A DNA stretch of 64,000 bases from the NCBI RefSeq assembly GCF_030010235.1, contig NZ_JASCRS010000003.1, positions 186,001 to 250,000 on the forward strand, given 5' to 3'. Every line of letters begins with the position of its first letter. Position 1 is the first letter of the stretch. Of the stretch, positions 1 to 8,261 are shown in pieces. The notes under the pieces were generated by a model, which saw nothing but the letters and a program-made list of their open reading frames with translations, ran no database searches and was not told the origin of the DNA. Position numbers and translations under genes: made by a program. The DNA comes from Leucobacter sp. UT-8R-CII-1-4. Its GTDB lineage: Bacteria; Actinomycetota; Actinomycetes; Actinomycetales; Microbacteriaceae.

Positions 1-1310
1 GTGGTCAGCGTTGACGCGGTAATAGCACCGGCAACCTGGCGCACCGAAGCGACCACAGCTTCAATTGTGAGCGGGCCGCTCCCGCGCCTTCGGCTGATGT
101 TCTCAATGACCACAATGGAGTCGTCAACCACGCGACCAATCGCAATGGTGAGAGCGCCAAGGGTCAGAATATTCAGCGTATTGCCGCTCCAGAGCAGACC
201 GATCAGAGTGATCAGCAGCGAAAGCGGAATCGAAACGGCAGCAATAATGGTGGATCGCCATGATCCGAGGAACGCAAGAATCACGAGCACCGCGAAGAGC
301 AGGCCAAGCCCACCCTCAACAGAAAGATCGTGAATTGACTGCTCGATAAACGGCGCCTGGTCGAATACTGTGACGAAGTCTGCCTTGAGCGTTCCTGAGA
401 GGCGCTCAAGCTCTGCGTTTACACCGTGCGAAATGTCAACGACGTTTGCGCCCTGCGCCGGCATGATCTGCAGCGTGAGCGCGTCTTTGCCGTTCACGCG
501 TGAAATTGAGCCCTGTGGCACCGTCTCAAGATGCACATCGGCGAAATCAGAGAGGCGAACTACGCCATCTTGAGTTGCAAACGGCAGTGCCTGGATTGCC
601 TCTACCGAGGTAAGACCCTCACCAACGGTGACAGCGATCTTGCCTTCCTTGCTTGCCGCAGAACCGGCAGGCTGAGGGGTTCCGTATGCCTGAAGCGCAG
701 CCGGGATCATCTCGGTTTGGACCTTGAGACGGGTAACGTCTGCCGGGCGAAGGTCGATCATCAACTGCTGCTCAGCGCGGCCCGCGAGCTCTACACGCTG
801 AACGCCGCTGACACCCTGCAGCGCAGGAACTACGGTCTGCGCGAGTGCCTCGCCAAAGTCCGAGTCTTCCTTCGAGCTACCGGCGCTGATCATCATCGCC
901 GGAATGCCGTCGGTGCCGCCCGAGAAGACCTGGCTGTTGGCATCCTTTGGCAGCACCGCCTTCAAACCGTCAACGGCGGCCTTGATGGTGCGCATGGTTT
1001 CGTCATCGTCTTTACCGAAGGTCCATTCAACCTGCAGCTGAGCCGAACCCGAAGAAGTCGTCGAGGTGACATTCTTTACGCCGGGAACAGCCATCAGTGC
1101 CTTTTCGGCTGGCTCGGTGACCGTGCGCGACATCTCTTCAGGTGCAAGGCCCTCGGAGTCGATCATGACGAAAGCCATCGGGGCCGACATGGACGGCATG
1201 AGCTCTTGTTTGAGCGCACCCATCGAGATGAGACCAAATAGCGCGACCGCTGCTGTGATCAGACCAACAAGCAGCCGGTTTTTTAGACTGGCGCGGGTGA
1301 GAGACGTCAT
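1..1310 (-). CDS. RND (AcrB/HAE-type) efflux permease, N-terminal part
   Basis: This is the first 436 codons of an inner-membrane RND efflux pump; the gene runs off the left edge (full family members are about 1,030-1,100 residues). The ATG at 1310 follows a GGAAGG ribosome binding site. A transmembrane helix at about residues 11-30 is followed by the porter region, with the typical PGV and EGLAPEEM-like strands. A second hydrophobic block begins near residue 335 and leads to a transmembrane segment carrying the paired aspartates GRVVDDSIVVIENI, the proton-relay motif of RND pumps. It is divergent from the surface protein at 1799. Actinobacterial relatives usually act without a TolC-type partner. 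The substrate cannot be told from sequence. Confidence 0.93.
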   Translation of the reverse strand, partial: MTSLTRASLKNRLLVGLITAAVALFGLISMGALKQELMPSMSAPMAFVMIDSEGLAPEEMSRTVTEPAEKALMAVPGVKNVTSTTSSGSAQLQVEWTFGKDDDETMRTIKAAVDGLKAVLPKDANSQVFSGGTDGIPAMMISAGSSKEDSDFGEALAQTVVPALQGVSGVQRVELAGRAEQQLMIDLRPADVTRLKVQTEMIPAALQAYGTPQPAGSAASKEGKIAVTVGEGLTSVEAIQALPFATQDGVVRLSDFADVHLETVPQGSISRVNGKDALTLQIMPAQGANVVDISHGVNAELERLSGTLKADFVTVFDQAPFIEQSIHDLSVEGGLGLLFAVLVILAFLGSWRSTIIAAVSIPLSLLITLIGLLWSGNTLNILTLGALTIAIGRVVDDSIVVIENISRRRGSGPLTIEAVVASVRQVAGAITASTLT

Positions 1311-1336
1311 GGGACCTTCCGTGGCGTGTAACTAGG

Positions 1337-1350
1337 CGGCATACATGCCG
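1337..1350. repeat. Short palindrome upstream of the RND gene
   Basis: CGGCAT-AC-ATGCCG is a perfect 6-bp inverted repeat with a 2-nt centre, lying 27 bp before the RND start codon. Its size and place fit a small repressor operator, but no regulator gene adjoins it inside the window. Confidence 0.35.
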
Positions 1351-1675
1351 GCCCTCTGGAACTTAGGGATTTGAGGGCAGCGATGCCGAATTTTTAACCG
1401 CAGAGCGGTCAATGATTCCAGTTTGGCAATGACACAGAGCCAACGCATCATCCCGAGGTACCATTTCCACTCATCCCGAAGGGGGATTATGGTTTTCCGT
1501 AACCGTCTGCTGTGAGCTCTTTTCCATCCGTGTTACGTAGCTCGACCTGCCATTTCTCTTGCGGGCACCTCCTCCATTCCGCTTGAAGTAGTGACTTGTT
1601 CTCTACCTAATCGAGTTTCGCGATGCTCAAATCATTGAAACTATGCGCTCAATTGGTGCGGGATCTAGCTCGGAA

Positions 1676-1704
1676 TTGGCAGCGTTTGCAGTAGGTCCTA
1701 TAAG
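1676..1704 (+). promoter_or_regulatory. Sigma70-type promoter for the surface protein gene
   Basis: TTGGCA at 1676-1681 and TATAAG at 1699-1704 are separated by exactly 17 bp. Transcription from here would leave a leader of about 90 nt before the ATG at 1799. Confidence 0.6.
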
Positions 1705-1798
1705 ACTTTCGGTATTCAGCATGAGCTAAGAGGTTCGAAAACCGCGGCTAGCTTGTGGGTCGTCGCCGTGGTTCATGGGTTTGATCGAGGGAGTTGCA

Positions 1799-4700
1799 AT
1801 GAAGCAACAGTATGGCGTCAGGCGATCGCAGAATCTTCCCTATGCTGTTCCGCGACGAACGAATACACATCACGTCGTTACGTTCGGCGGAACCCCGAAG
1901 AAAAAACTCCTTGCCGCGTTTGTGATGATTTCCGCGCTGCTATGCGGGGTGCTCACCCTACCAAGTTCGGCAGCGCAGGCAGCCGAAATTCCTGGGGCAG
2001 TCACAGACATTGTGCTGGAGTCTCCGACACAAGTGAATGTCGGATCAATCATCAAATTCCAGGGCACCTGGAGCGTACCTGACAGTGCACGGGGCGGTGA
2101 CACTTTCACGCTGCGTCTCCCGGAAGAATTGAAGTGGAGAGGCGCGACCAGCTTTGACCTCGCACTATGCCCTCCGGGTGGGGGTGCCTGCTCAAACGTT
2201 GCCGTTGCAAATGCGAAGGTTTCCGCAGACGGCGTCGTGACCTTCACCTTAACGGACTATGTAAACGACAAGACTAATGTCGGCGGTTCATTCTTTTTCT
2301 CGACGGAGTTCATTGGTGAGAACGACGGCAGTGGTTCTCAAACAGTCATTTTTGGCGACCTTCCCACCACCAAAGAGGTCGAACTTCCAATGGCCGATCC
2401 GCAATCGAGCCTTCGTCTTACAAAAAGCGCCTCGCCCAGCGCATTCGCAGCCGCCAGCAGCTCAGTTGGGCAAGAAATCACCTACACCTTCCGCGTTACG
2501 AACACGGGGCAGCAGGTGCTCAGCGGTGTAACCGTAACCGACCCAGGGCCGACACGCAGCGGTCTTCGCGCAAACGGAAACTTTTCCGCACCAGTGTGCG
2601 CCGCTCGACCCAATACGGCAGACAAAGCTTGTAACGCTGACGGACGCACAGTCGACCTGCTGCCGGGTGAATCAACAACGTATAGCGCGACGTACATCCT
2701 TACGCAGGAAGATATTGACGCCGGGCAAACACTGAGCAACACTGCATCAGCCACGGGCACCGACGAAGGCGGGCGCAAGATCTCAGCCACCACATCGTCC
2801 TCGGTTTCGATAGGTGCGGCTTCGTGGGGGCGAAATCTAGGGGGCACAAACTCATTGGTAACGAATCCGCAAAAGTACATGTGGTGGCAGCAGAACCCGA
2901 TCAATCGCGAAGCGCCCTCACAAATTGGAGCCGTAGTTCGCTCCGGATTCATCCCACGGGCAGCCACCGACCAAGCGCATACGCTCACCTTCACTGAGCG
3001 GCCAGGCCCTGGCCTCGAAATTGACTGCTCGACCGCACCTTACGTGCTGCTTCAACCGCTCGGCAACGACGGACTTCCGGTGCCCATCGATGATGCCGAA
3101 TTTGCGAACCGCATGACTACGGTTGAACAGGGTGTGATTTCGTGCACCCCTGAAGAGCTGGTGTACACCGTGAAATGGATCTCAGCTGCTTCTGCATTAC
3201 CGGCGAATCCAGGCGGCGTTGGCTGCAATCTTTACCTCGCGCTCAAGGTGACCGATTGGTCGCTCGCGGCGGTCTCTAACGGCGGGAATGGGCAGGGGTA
3301 TCTGAATACCGCAACTCTTGACCTTGACGGGCAAACCAAAGACGTCACGGCAACACTCACCGACGGTTCAGAAGCAACAGCACAACCGCCAAATAACAAC
3401 ACAAACTCTGAAAAGTATGTGCGCTGGGTTGATCCCAACACCGAGGATCAGATCTATGTGTGGCTGGTTGGGCCGGTCACGAGTGAACCCTCAAGTACGG
3501 TGATCCTGACCGACAAACTGACAACCCCGGGTCAGCGGATTGATTGTGCGCTAAACGCAGACCCCGTGATCTGGTTTTCATACTGGCAGCTCGGTGCGCC
3601 CAGCTGGACCTATCAACAGGCAATAAACACTGACGGTACATCAGTGGAAGGAATCGTGATTGCCTGTTCTGAAACCTCTATTTCTGTGCAAGTTAATAAT
3701 GTGCCACCGCTCGTGAACGTGGGGATTGAACTGTACGTTGACATTGACACCTCTGCAGGCCGCTACGAGAGTTACGGCGATGAGGGCAGTGTTGAAATTC
3801 TTGATAAGAACCCATGGTCAAGTGAAAATCTCATTTCGCACTCAGCCGCCTGGGGTACCGGTTCTGGCCTGCGTTCTGAAGCACGGGTTGACACCGTCGC
3901 AAGCACCGGCAATGCCAGCGATCCGAAAGTGCTTCCATATACAGGTGACGACGGGGTCATTCAAGACGACGTGACAGTTGTGGCGACATCTTCCGGCCTG
4001 AAACCCAACACCGTCCATACGATTCATGGAGTGCTATTTGATCAGACCACTGGCGCGCTCGTGACCGATAGAAATGGAGTGCAAATATTCGGTACGGCCA
4101 ATTCAGACGGTAGCGGCGGGCCGCCAACGTTCACCTCAACTACGGACGGTGAGACCCCCTCTGGTGGGGTGCCCGTCTACTTTCAGGTGCCGGTCGAGCT
4201 TGCCGGGCACACCGTTGTGGTCTACCAATACATTTTCGATGATGAAGATCTGCTGGCTGCATATTCAGACAGCGGCAACTCGTTTGGCTATCCCGCAGAT
4301 CCAGGGCAGGCCGCGCTAGCGAAAGCGGACGAAACAATCGAGATTGAAGGCGCGCCAGGAGTCGTTCAGTGGTCGAAAGTCGATGCTACGAATGGAAGTG
4401 CTATTGCGGGGGCTTCCTTTGTGATCACCGGGCCGCACGGCTACTTCGTTCGAGTGGTTGATAACATCGGGCAGTCTGGCTACAGTGGCGTCGATACTGA
4501 TCAGAGACCCGGCTATTTCAGAATCGAAGGATTGATTCCGGCCACGAATGTAAGCAATCCGAGCTACACGGTGACCGAAGTGCGTGCGCCGAACGGCTAC
4601 ATTGTTGATTCAACGCCGATCACGCTGGCCGCGTACGATCCACAAAACGAAGTAGAGCCAAGCTGGCCCGTGATCGAAAATGAGCGCAGAGTTGGCGAAT

Positions 4701-5500
4701 TGAGCTGGGCAAAGTCGATCGCTGGCAATGGCCTCAGCAGGCTTCCCGGGTCCGTGTGGAAGCTCACGGGGCCAGACGGCTACTGTGAGCTCATCTCGGA
4801 TTCGCTCGGGGAGCCGATTGTGCTTGACCCGAGCGAGAGTAACCCGAGTGACGGTTCGTGCAACGACAACGGCCATGGGCGCGGACTTGGCGCAGGAAAC
4901 TTTGCGGTCTACGGTCTCGCCTGGGGTAGTTACACACTCGTCGAAGTGCGCGCACCGCTCGGCTATCAGCTCGACCCAAGCGAACACCATGCTGAAATCG
5001 ACGCCAGTCACCTCGCGGTCAGCATTGGGTCAATCGAAAACTCCCGCATACTGGGCAAGCTGATCTGGTCAAAAATTGATGATGCCGGTGGCGCAATGCT
5101 CGCAGGTTCGGTGTGGGAGTTGACCGGACCAAACGGTTACAGCCAAGAAATTGCAGACAATGGCGACCTCGATGTAGATCCCGCCGTCGGTTCGTTCGCA
5201 GTTGAGAACCTCGCTTGGGGGGTCTACGCACTCACCGAAAAGACAGCGCCGGAAGGGTACCGACTAGAGCAAACCTTGTACACAACTTCGGTCGACTCTG
5301 GTGGCGGGGCCATCGGTAACGCTGGGCCGATTGTCAACGTTTCAATTGATTCACACCAGGAGAACCCGGGCGATACCTCCGCGCATAACGGCGCACTCTC
5401 TGGCACGGGCGCGAATGCTGCGCCGACGCTATGGCTGGGCGCGGCAAGTATATTGCTGCTGCTCTCCGGGGCCGCTGCGCTGCGCAGACGGCGTTCGTAG
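1799..5500 (+). CDS. Cell-wall-anchored SpaA/DUF11 surface protein (LSGTG)
   Basis: A secreted 1233-residue surface protein. I chose the ATG at 1799 because GAGGGAG sits 7 nt upstream; an in-frame ATG at 1775 lacks this. A long basic N-region and a hydrophobic core end near residue 61 (AAQA). An adhesin-like beta domain follows, then a DUF11 module (TFRVTNTGQQVLSGVTVTD). Residues about 720-845 resemble a VaFE/T-Q ester pilin repeat. Three SpaA/Cna_B modules begin near residues 853, 965 and 1085, each ending in a TEVRAPNGY-like strand with the glutamate expected for an isopeptide bond. The C-terminus is LSGTG, a hydrophobic helix and RRRRS: a sorting signal with Ser in place of the usual Pro. 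The ligand is unknown. No sortase gene adjoins it. Confidence 0.85.
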   Translation: MKQQYGVRRSQNLPYAVPRRTNTHHVVTFGGTPKKKLLAAFVMISALLCGVLTLPSSAAQAAEIPGAVTDIVLESPTQVNVGSIIKFQGTWSVPDSARGGDTFTLRLPEELKWRGATSFDLALCPPGGGACSNVAVANAKVSADGVVTFTLTDYVNDKTNVGGSFFFSTEFIGENDGSGSQTVIFGDLPTTKEVELPMADPQSSLRLTKSASPSAFAAASSSVGQEITYTFRVTNTGQQVLSGVTVTDPGPTRSGLRANGNFSAPVCAARPNTADKACNADGRTVDLLPGESTTYSATYILTQEDIDAGQTLSNTASATGTDEGGRKISATTSSSVSIGAASWGRNLGGTNSLVTNPQKYMWWQQNPINREAPSQIGAVVRSGFIPRAATDQAHTLTFTERPGPGLEIDCSTAPYVLLQPLGNDGLPVPIDDAEFANRMTTVEQGVISCTPEELVYTVKWISAASALPANPGGVGCNLYLALKVTDWSLAAVSNGGNGQGYLNTATLDLDGQTKDVTATLTDGSEATAQPPNNNTNSEKYVRWVDPNTEDQIYVWLVGPVTSEPSSTVILTDKLTTPGQRIDCALNADPVIWFSYWQLGAPSWTYQQAINTDGTSVEGIVIACSETSISVQVNNVPPLVNVGIELYVDIDTSAGRYESYGDEGSVEILDKNPWSSENLISHSAAWGTGSGLRSEARVDTVASTGNASDPKVLPYTGDDGVIQDDVTVVATSSGLKPNTVHTIHGVLFDQTTGALVTDRNGVQIFGTANSDGSGGPPTFTSTTDGETPSGGVPVYFQVPVELAGHTVVVYQYIFDDEDLLAAYSDSGNSFGYPADPGQAALAKADETIEIEGAPGVVQWSKVDATNGSAIAGASFVITGPHGYFVRVVDNIGQSGYSGVDTDQRPGYFRIEGLIPATNVSNPSYTVTEVRAPNGYIVDSTPITLAAYDPQNEVEPSWPVIENERRVGELSWAKSIAGNGLSRLPGSVWKLTGPDGYCELISDSLGEPIVLDPSESNPSDGSCNDNGHGRGLGAGNFAVYGLAWGSYTLVEVRAPLGYQLDPSEHHAEIDASHLAVSIGSIENSRILGKLIWSKIDDAGGAMLAGSVWELTGPNGYSQEIADNGDLDVDPAVGSFAVENLAWGVYALTEKTAPEGYRLEQTLYTTSVDSGGGAIGNAGPIVNVSIDSHQENPGDTSAHNGALSGTGANAAPTLWLGAASILLLLSGAAALRRRRS

Positions 5501-5589
5501 CTAGCAGGGGGTAAGGTCTCGCCCGACATTCGACCGGTGTGGGTCTGCGACTTGTGCGCGCTGGGCGAGGGCGCTGTGCGCTGGGCGCG

Positions 5590-6384
5590 TTAGTGGTGCG
5601 GGTCGACAAGCCGCGGATACACCCAGACATAATCGGGGTGCTTCGCGGTTCGCCCATCACCGCTCGACTTGCCTGTCAGTCGCCGCTTGATCCACGGCAG
5701 CACGTGCTCTCGGGTGTAACGAAGCTGCGCCATCGTGCCAGGTGCCCCAATCGGCTCGGCGTCGAGCTGCCAGTCCTCCGGATGAAAATGCCCGAGCGAG
5801 TGCAGCACATTGGTAGCTACCCGATGGTGGCCGATCGGCCCGAGATGCAGCCGATCACTCGACCAGTATTCGCGGCGGGCAAGTACTGGATCGCTCCAGT
5901 TGTCGCAGAAACGCACGTTCAACTCTGTGGCGAGCAAGCCAGCTGCCTCGGTCAACTCATTGCCTTTCGCGCGCACACTTTCGCCGCGGGGCAAGCCAAT
6001 GGTGGGGTTTGCGCCCGCGAGCAAGAGCGGTTCGGTATCGGTTTCGAGGATCCTGCGCAGCGCTTTTTCAGTCTGCTCAATGATCCAGGGCATATCTGTG
6101 CCGGGCCGCAGCATGTCATTGCCGCCACCATTGAAACTCAGCAGTGTTGGTTCGAGCGCAAGTGCGGGTTCAAGCTGCTCAGCGATGATGGGTGCGAGCA
6201 GTCGACCGCGAATGGCGAGGTTGGCATATTGAATTGGCTGGCCGGTCGAGTCGGCGAGCCCTTGGGCAACCAGGTCTGCCCAACCGCGTACCGAGCCATC
6301 GGATTGCTCGTCACCGACGCCCTCAGTGAAGCTATCGCCGATTGCGACGTAACGGATCGGGGCAAGTTCAACGCGCTCTTCCAC
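5590..6384 (-). CDS. SGNH/GDSL-family hydrolase
   Basis: A 264-residue SGNH-fold esterase/lipase-like enzyme, likely cytoplasmic because no signal peptide is visible. Block I is AIGDSFTEG (nucleophilic Ser near residue 17). The block III glycine-asparagine motif is GGGNDML. Block V is SSDRLHLGPIGH, giving the Asp-x-x-His of the catalytic triad. The start is a GTG with only a weak ribosome binding site, so the exact start is less sure than the family. It converges with the surface protein gene and lies downstream of the ribosomal protein operon, separated from it by a terminator. The substrate is unknown. Confidence 0.85.
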   Translation of the reverse strand: MEERVELAPIRYVAIGDSFTEGVGDEQSDGSVRGWADLVAQGLADSTGQPIQYANLAIRGRLLAPIIAEQLEPALALEPTLLSFNGGGNDMLRPGTDMPWIIEQTEKALRRILETDTEPLLLAGANPTIGLPRGESVRAKGNELTEAAGLLATELNVRFCDNWSDPVLARREYWSSDRLHLGPIGHHRVATNVLHSLGHFHPEDWQLDAEPIGAPGTMAQLRYTREHVLPWIKRRLTGKSSGDGRTAKHPDYVWVYPRLVDPHH

Positions 6385-6484
6385 TCGATAAGACTACGCC
6401 TGAAGTTTGATTGTGGTCCTGCGATTCGCTTCGCGAACGCAGGACCTCATCGACCATTGTGGCTGGCCGCCTGATCCAACGCAC

Positions 6485-6521
6485 AAAAAAGAGGCCAGCC
6501 GTAAACGACTGACCTCTTTTT
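6485..6521 (-). terminator. Intrinsic terminator after rpsN
   Basis: AAAAAGAGG...CCTCTTTTT forms a stem with one mismatch and gives a T-run on both strands. It lies 20 bp past the rpsN stop and closes the ribosomal operon. Confidence 0.8.
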
Positions 6522-6541
6522 AAAACGCTATCGTGCGTGAA

Positions 6542-6847
6542 TTACCACGACGACTTGGTGATGCCTGGAAGCTCACCGCGGTGCGCCATGTCGCGGAAGC
6601 GAACACGGCTGATGCCGTACTTCGACAGCACGCCACGTGGGCGGCCGTCGATTACGTCGCGGCTACGTACGCGCACTGGAGACGCGTTGCGTGGAAGCTT
6701 CTGCAGGCCAACACGAGCTGCCTCGCGGCTTTCATCGGTGCCGTTTGGATCGATGAGAGCCTTCTTCAGCTCGAGACGCTTTTCTGCGTAGCGCGCAACG
6801 ACTTCCTGGCGCTGCTTGTTCTTAGCGATCATGCTCTTCTTAGCCAT
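6542..6847 (-). CDS. rpsN: 30S ribosomal protein S14, zinc-free form
   Basis: A 101-residue S14 with the family's Arg/Lys-rich start ([14 protein letters not shown]) and the conserved end [30 protein letters not shown]. There is no cysteine at all, so this is the long C-minus form that does not bind zinc (the zinc form is about 61 residues with two CxxC pairs). It is last in the operon rpmB-rpmG-rpsN, 2 bp after rpmG. In many actinobacteria such zinc-free copies are under Zur control, but I see no clear Zur palindrome upstream. Confidence 0.97.
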   Translation of the reverse strand: MAKKSMIAKNKQRQEVVARYAEKRLELKKALIDPNGTDESREAARVGLQKLPRNASPVRVRSRDVIDGRPRGVLSKYGISRVRFRDMAHRGELPGITKSSW

Positions 6848-6849
6848 GT

Positions 6850-7017
6850 TTAGCGCTCCTCTCGGAATTCGACGTGCTTACGGATAACCGGATCGTACTT
6901 CTTCAGCACGAGACGGTCAGGAGTGTTGCGACGGTTCTTCTTCGTCACGTAGGTAAACCCAGTACCCGCGGTTGAGCGGAGCTTGATAATTGGGCGTACG
7001 TCTTGCTGCTTAGCCAT
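6850..7017 (-). CDS. rpmG: 50S ribosomal protein L33, zinc-free form
   Basis: A 55-residue L33 (starts [20 protein letters not shown], ends KHVEFREER). The family's two zinc-binding CxxC pairs are absent, so it is the C-minus type. Its ATG overlaps the rpmB stop by one base (TAATG), which points to translational coupling in the three-gene operon. Confidence 0.96.
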   Translation of the reverse strand: MAKQQDVRPIIKLRSTAGTGFTYVTKKNRRNTPDRLVLKKYDPVIRKHVEFREER

Positions 7018-7253
7018 TAGAACTTCACCCCACGCTTCTGCAGGTCAGCGACCACTGATTCGATGCCACGAGCATCGATCACCTTGATGCCCTTAGCCGA
7101 CAGGGTGAGTGTCACCTTGCGGCCGAGTGAAGGCACGAAGTAGGTCTTCTTCTGGATGTTTGGATCGAACCGACGCTTGGTACGACGGTGCGAGTGCGAG
7201 ATGTTGTGACCAAAGCCGGGAACGGCGCCGGTCACCTGGCACACTGCTGCCAT
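7017..7253 (-). CDS. rpmB: 50S ribosomal protein L28
   Basis: A 78-residue L28 starting [28 protein letters not shown]. The ATG at 7253 has GGAGG 7 nt upstream; a longer in-frame reading to 7292 has no such site. Only one cysteine remains of the zinc-binding set, so this is also a zinc-independent type. It is the first gene of rpmB-rpmG-rpsN. Confidence 0.96.
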   Translation of the reverse strand: MAAVCQVTGAVPGFGHNISHSHRRTKRRFDPNIQKKTYFVPSLGRKVTLTLSAKGIKVIDARGIESVVADLQKRGVKF

Positions 7254-7716
7254 GGTGTTTCCTCCAATACCGTGAGGCCGAGATGACCTCACCCAAGATC
7301 TCTTGTCTGCAGTGACCTCGGCCTGAACGGGTGCTCAGGCTTTGCGTCAAAGCGGTCTGCGCAATGGGACTTCGCACAGCCAAAGATCAAGCTTAGGTTA
7401 TCCGGGCGTTTCGCGCAATCCCAATCCGACGAGATTTATTCTGCGGCGTTTCTGTGCGGTCTCGCCGGTGCCGCGGAGGTGAAATCTGGCGGCGCGTCGC
7501 AAGGCTGTATATATAGGGGCTATCTTCCGGTCAATAGTGCAAAAATTACCAATGCAGCTCAAATTCTCCCGAATTTCTCGTCATTTTCCGCTTGATTCCG
7601 CCGATTCTGAGCGTTTTTGAGGTAGATTCATACGCGATCAACCGATCTCCCCAAATCTGGGGCACTTTTATAAGGGCACTCGCACACTGCGGGCACCTGA
7701 GAGGAAGACGAATACT
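7254..7716. other. 463-bp divergent region between rpmB and hup
   Basis: A regulatory region serving the ribosomal operon (minus) and HU (plus). It holds the minus-strand promoter at 7506-7534. The AT-rich part before HU probably carries its promoter, but I cannot fix the hexamers. No coding frame is convincing. Confidence 0.6.
7506..7534 (-). promoter_or_regulatory. Promoter of the rpmB-rpmG-rpsN operon
   Basis: On the minus strand TTGACC (7534-7529) and TATACA (7511-7506) are 17 bp apart. The predicted leader before rpmB is about 245 nt. Confidence 0.6.
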
Positions 7717-7995
7717 ATGTCGCTGAACAAGACTGAGCTCGTTGCCAAGATCGCTGCCGAGACCGGCCAGAGCCAGGCAGCCGTTTCGAACGTGCTCGAC
7801 GGACTCTTCGCTGCTGTTTCCGAGACCGTTGCTGCTGGCGGCAAGGTTGCCATCCCAGGCTGGATCTCGTTCGAGACCGCTACCACCTCGGCACGTACCG
7901 GCCGTAACCCACGCACCGGCGAGACCATCGAGATCCCTGCTGGCAAGCGCGTCAAGGTTTCGGTTGGCTCGAAGCTCAAGGCTGCAGTCAAGTAA
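7717..7995 (+). CDS. hup: HU-family nucleoid DNA-binding protein
   Basis: A 92-residue HU protein that compacts and bends DNA as a dimer. It starts MSLNKTELVAKIAAETGQSQ; the DNA-binding arm is ARTGRNPRTGETIEIPAGKRVKVSVGSKLK. The length is that of classical HU without the long Lys/Ala-rich tail seen in mycobacterial HupB. A GAGAGGAAG ribosome binding site precedes the ATG, and a strong terminator follows at 8017. It is a single-gene unit. Confidence 0.97.
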   Translation: MSLNKTELVAKIAAETGQSQAAVSNVLDGLFAAVSETVAAGGKVAIPGWISFETATTSARTGRNPRTGETIEIPAGKRVKVSVGSKLKAAVK

Positions 7996-8016
7996 GTACT
8001 TGATTTAAGTTTTCAG

Positions 8017-8049
8017 CAAGACCCTCGGCTTCGGCCGGGGGTCTTGTTT
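8017..8049 (+). terminator. Intrinsic terminator after hup
   Basis: CAAGACCCTCGGC pairs with GCCGGGGGTCTTG (one wobble) around a TTCG loop, followed by TTTGGTTTT. Confidence 0.9.
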
Positions 8050-8100
8050 GGTTTTGGGCTCCGTTTGCCGGAACTCGACGTTGTGCGCTGCGCTGATGCT

Positions 8101-8173
8101 GAGTGGATACGTTGTCAGCGAATGGATACGCCGGGGCACGGAATCTTGCGGAGTTCTGGCAACAACGTATCCA
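8101..8173. repeat. TGGATACG repeat cluster upstream of the CopD-CtaG gene
   Basis: TGGATACGTTGT (8104-8115) recurs as a perfect 12-bp inverted copy at 8162-8173, and TGGATACG occurs again in direct orientation at 8123-8130. The cluster ends 88 bp before the GTG start at 8262. It may be a multi-site operator; the regulator is unknown. Confidence 0.55.
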
Positions 8174-8261
8174 GTCGGCACTGCGCTGCTGCAGCACAGG
8201 CAGGGAACGGCGTCGCGAAGCGCCAAATCCTGTTCCCAGCCGCAGGGCGTAGGCTTGGTGC

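Larger units (their letters stand above)
1311..1798. other. 488-bp intergenic region between divergent genes
   Basis: The shared upstream region of the RND gene and the surface protein gene. It is visibly more AT-rich than its flanks. Apart from the palindrome at 1337 and the promoter at 1676 I see no open frame with a ribosome binding site and no RNA gene. Confidence 0.6.

Noticed and set aside
5539..6474. Plus-strand 311-codon open frame
   Set aside because: It lies opposite the SGNH hydrolase, whose catalytic motifs are clear; the plus-strand product has no recognisable domain and is a codon-bias shadow.
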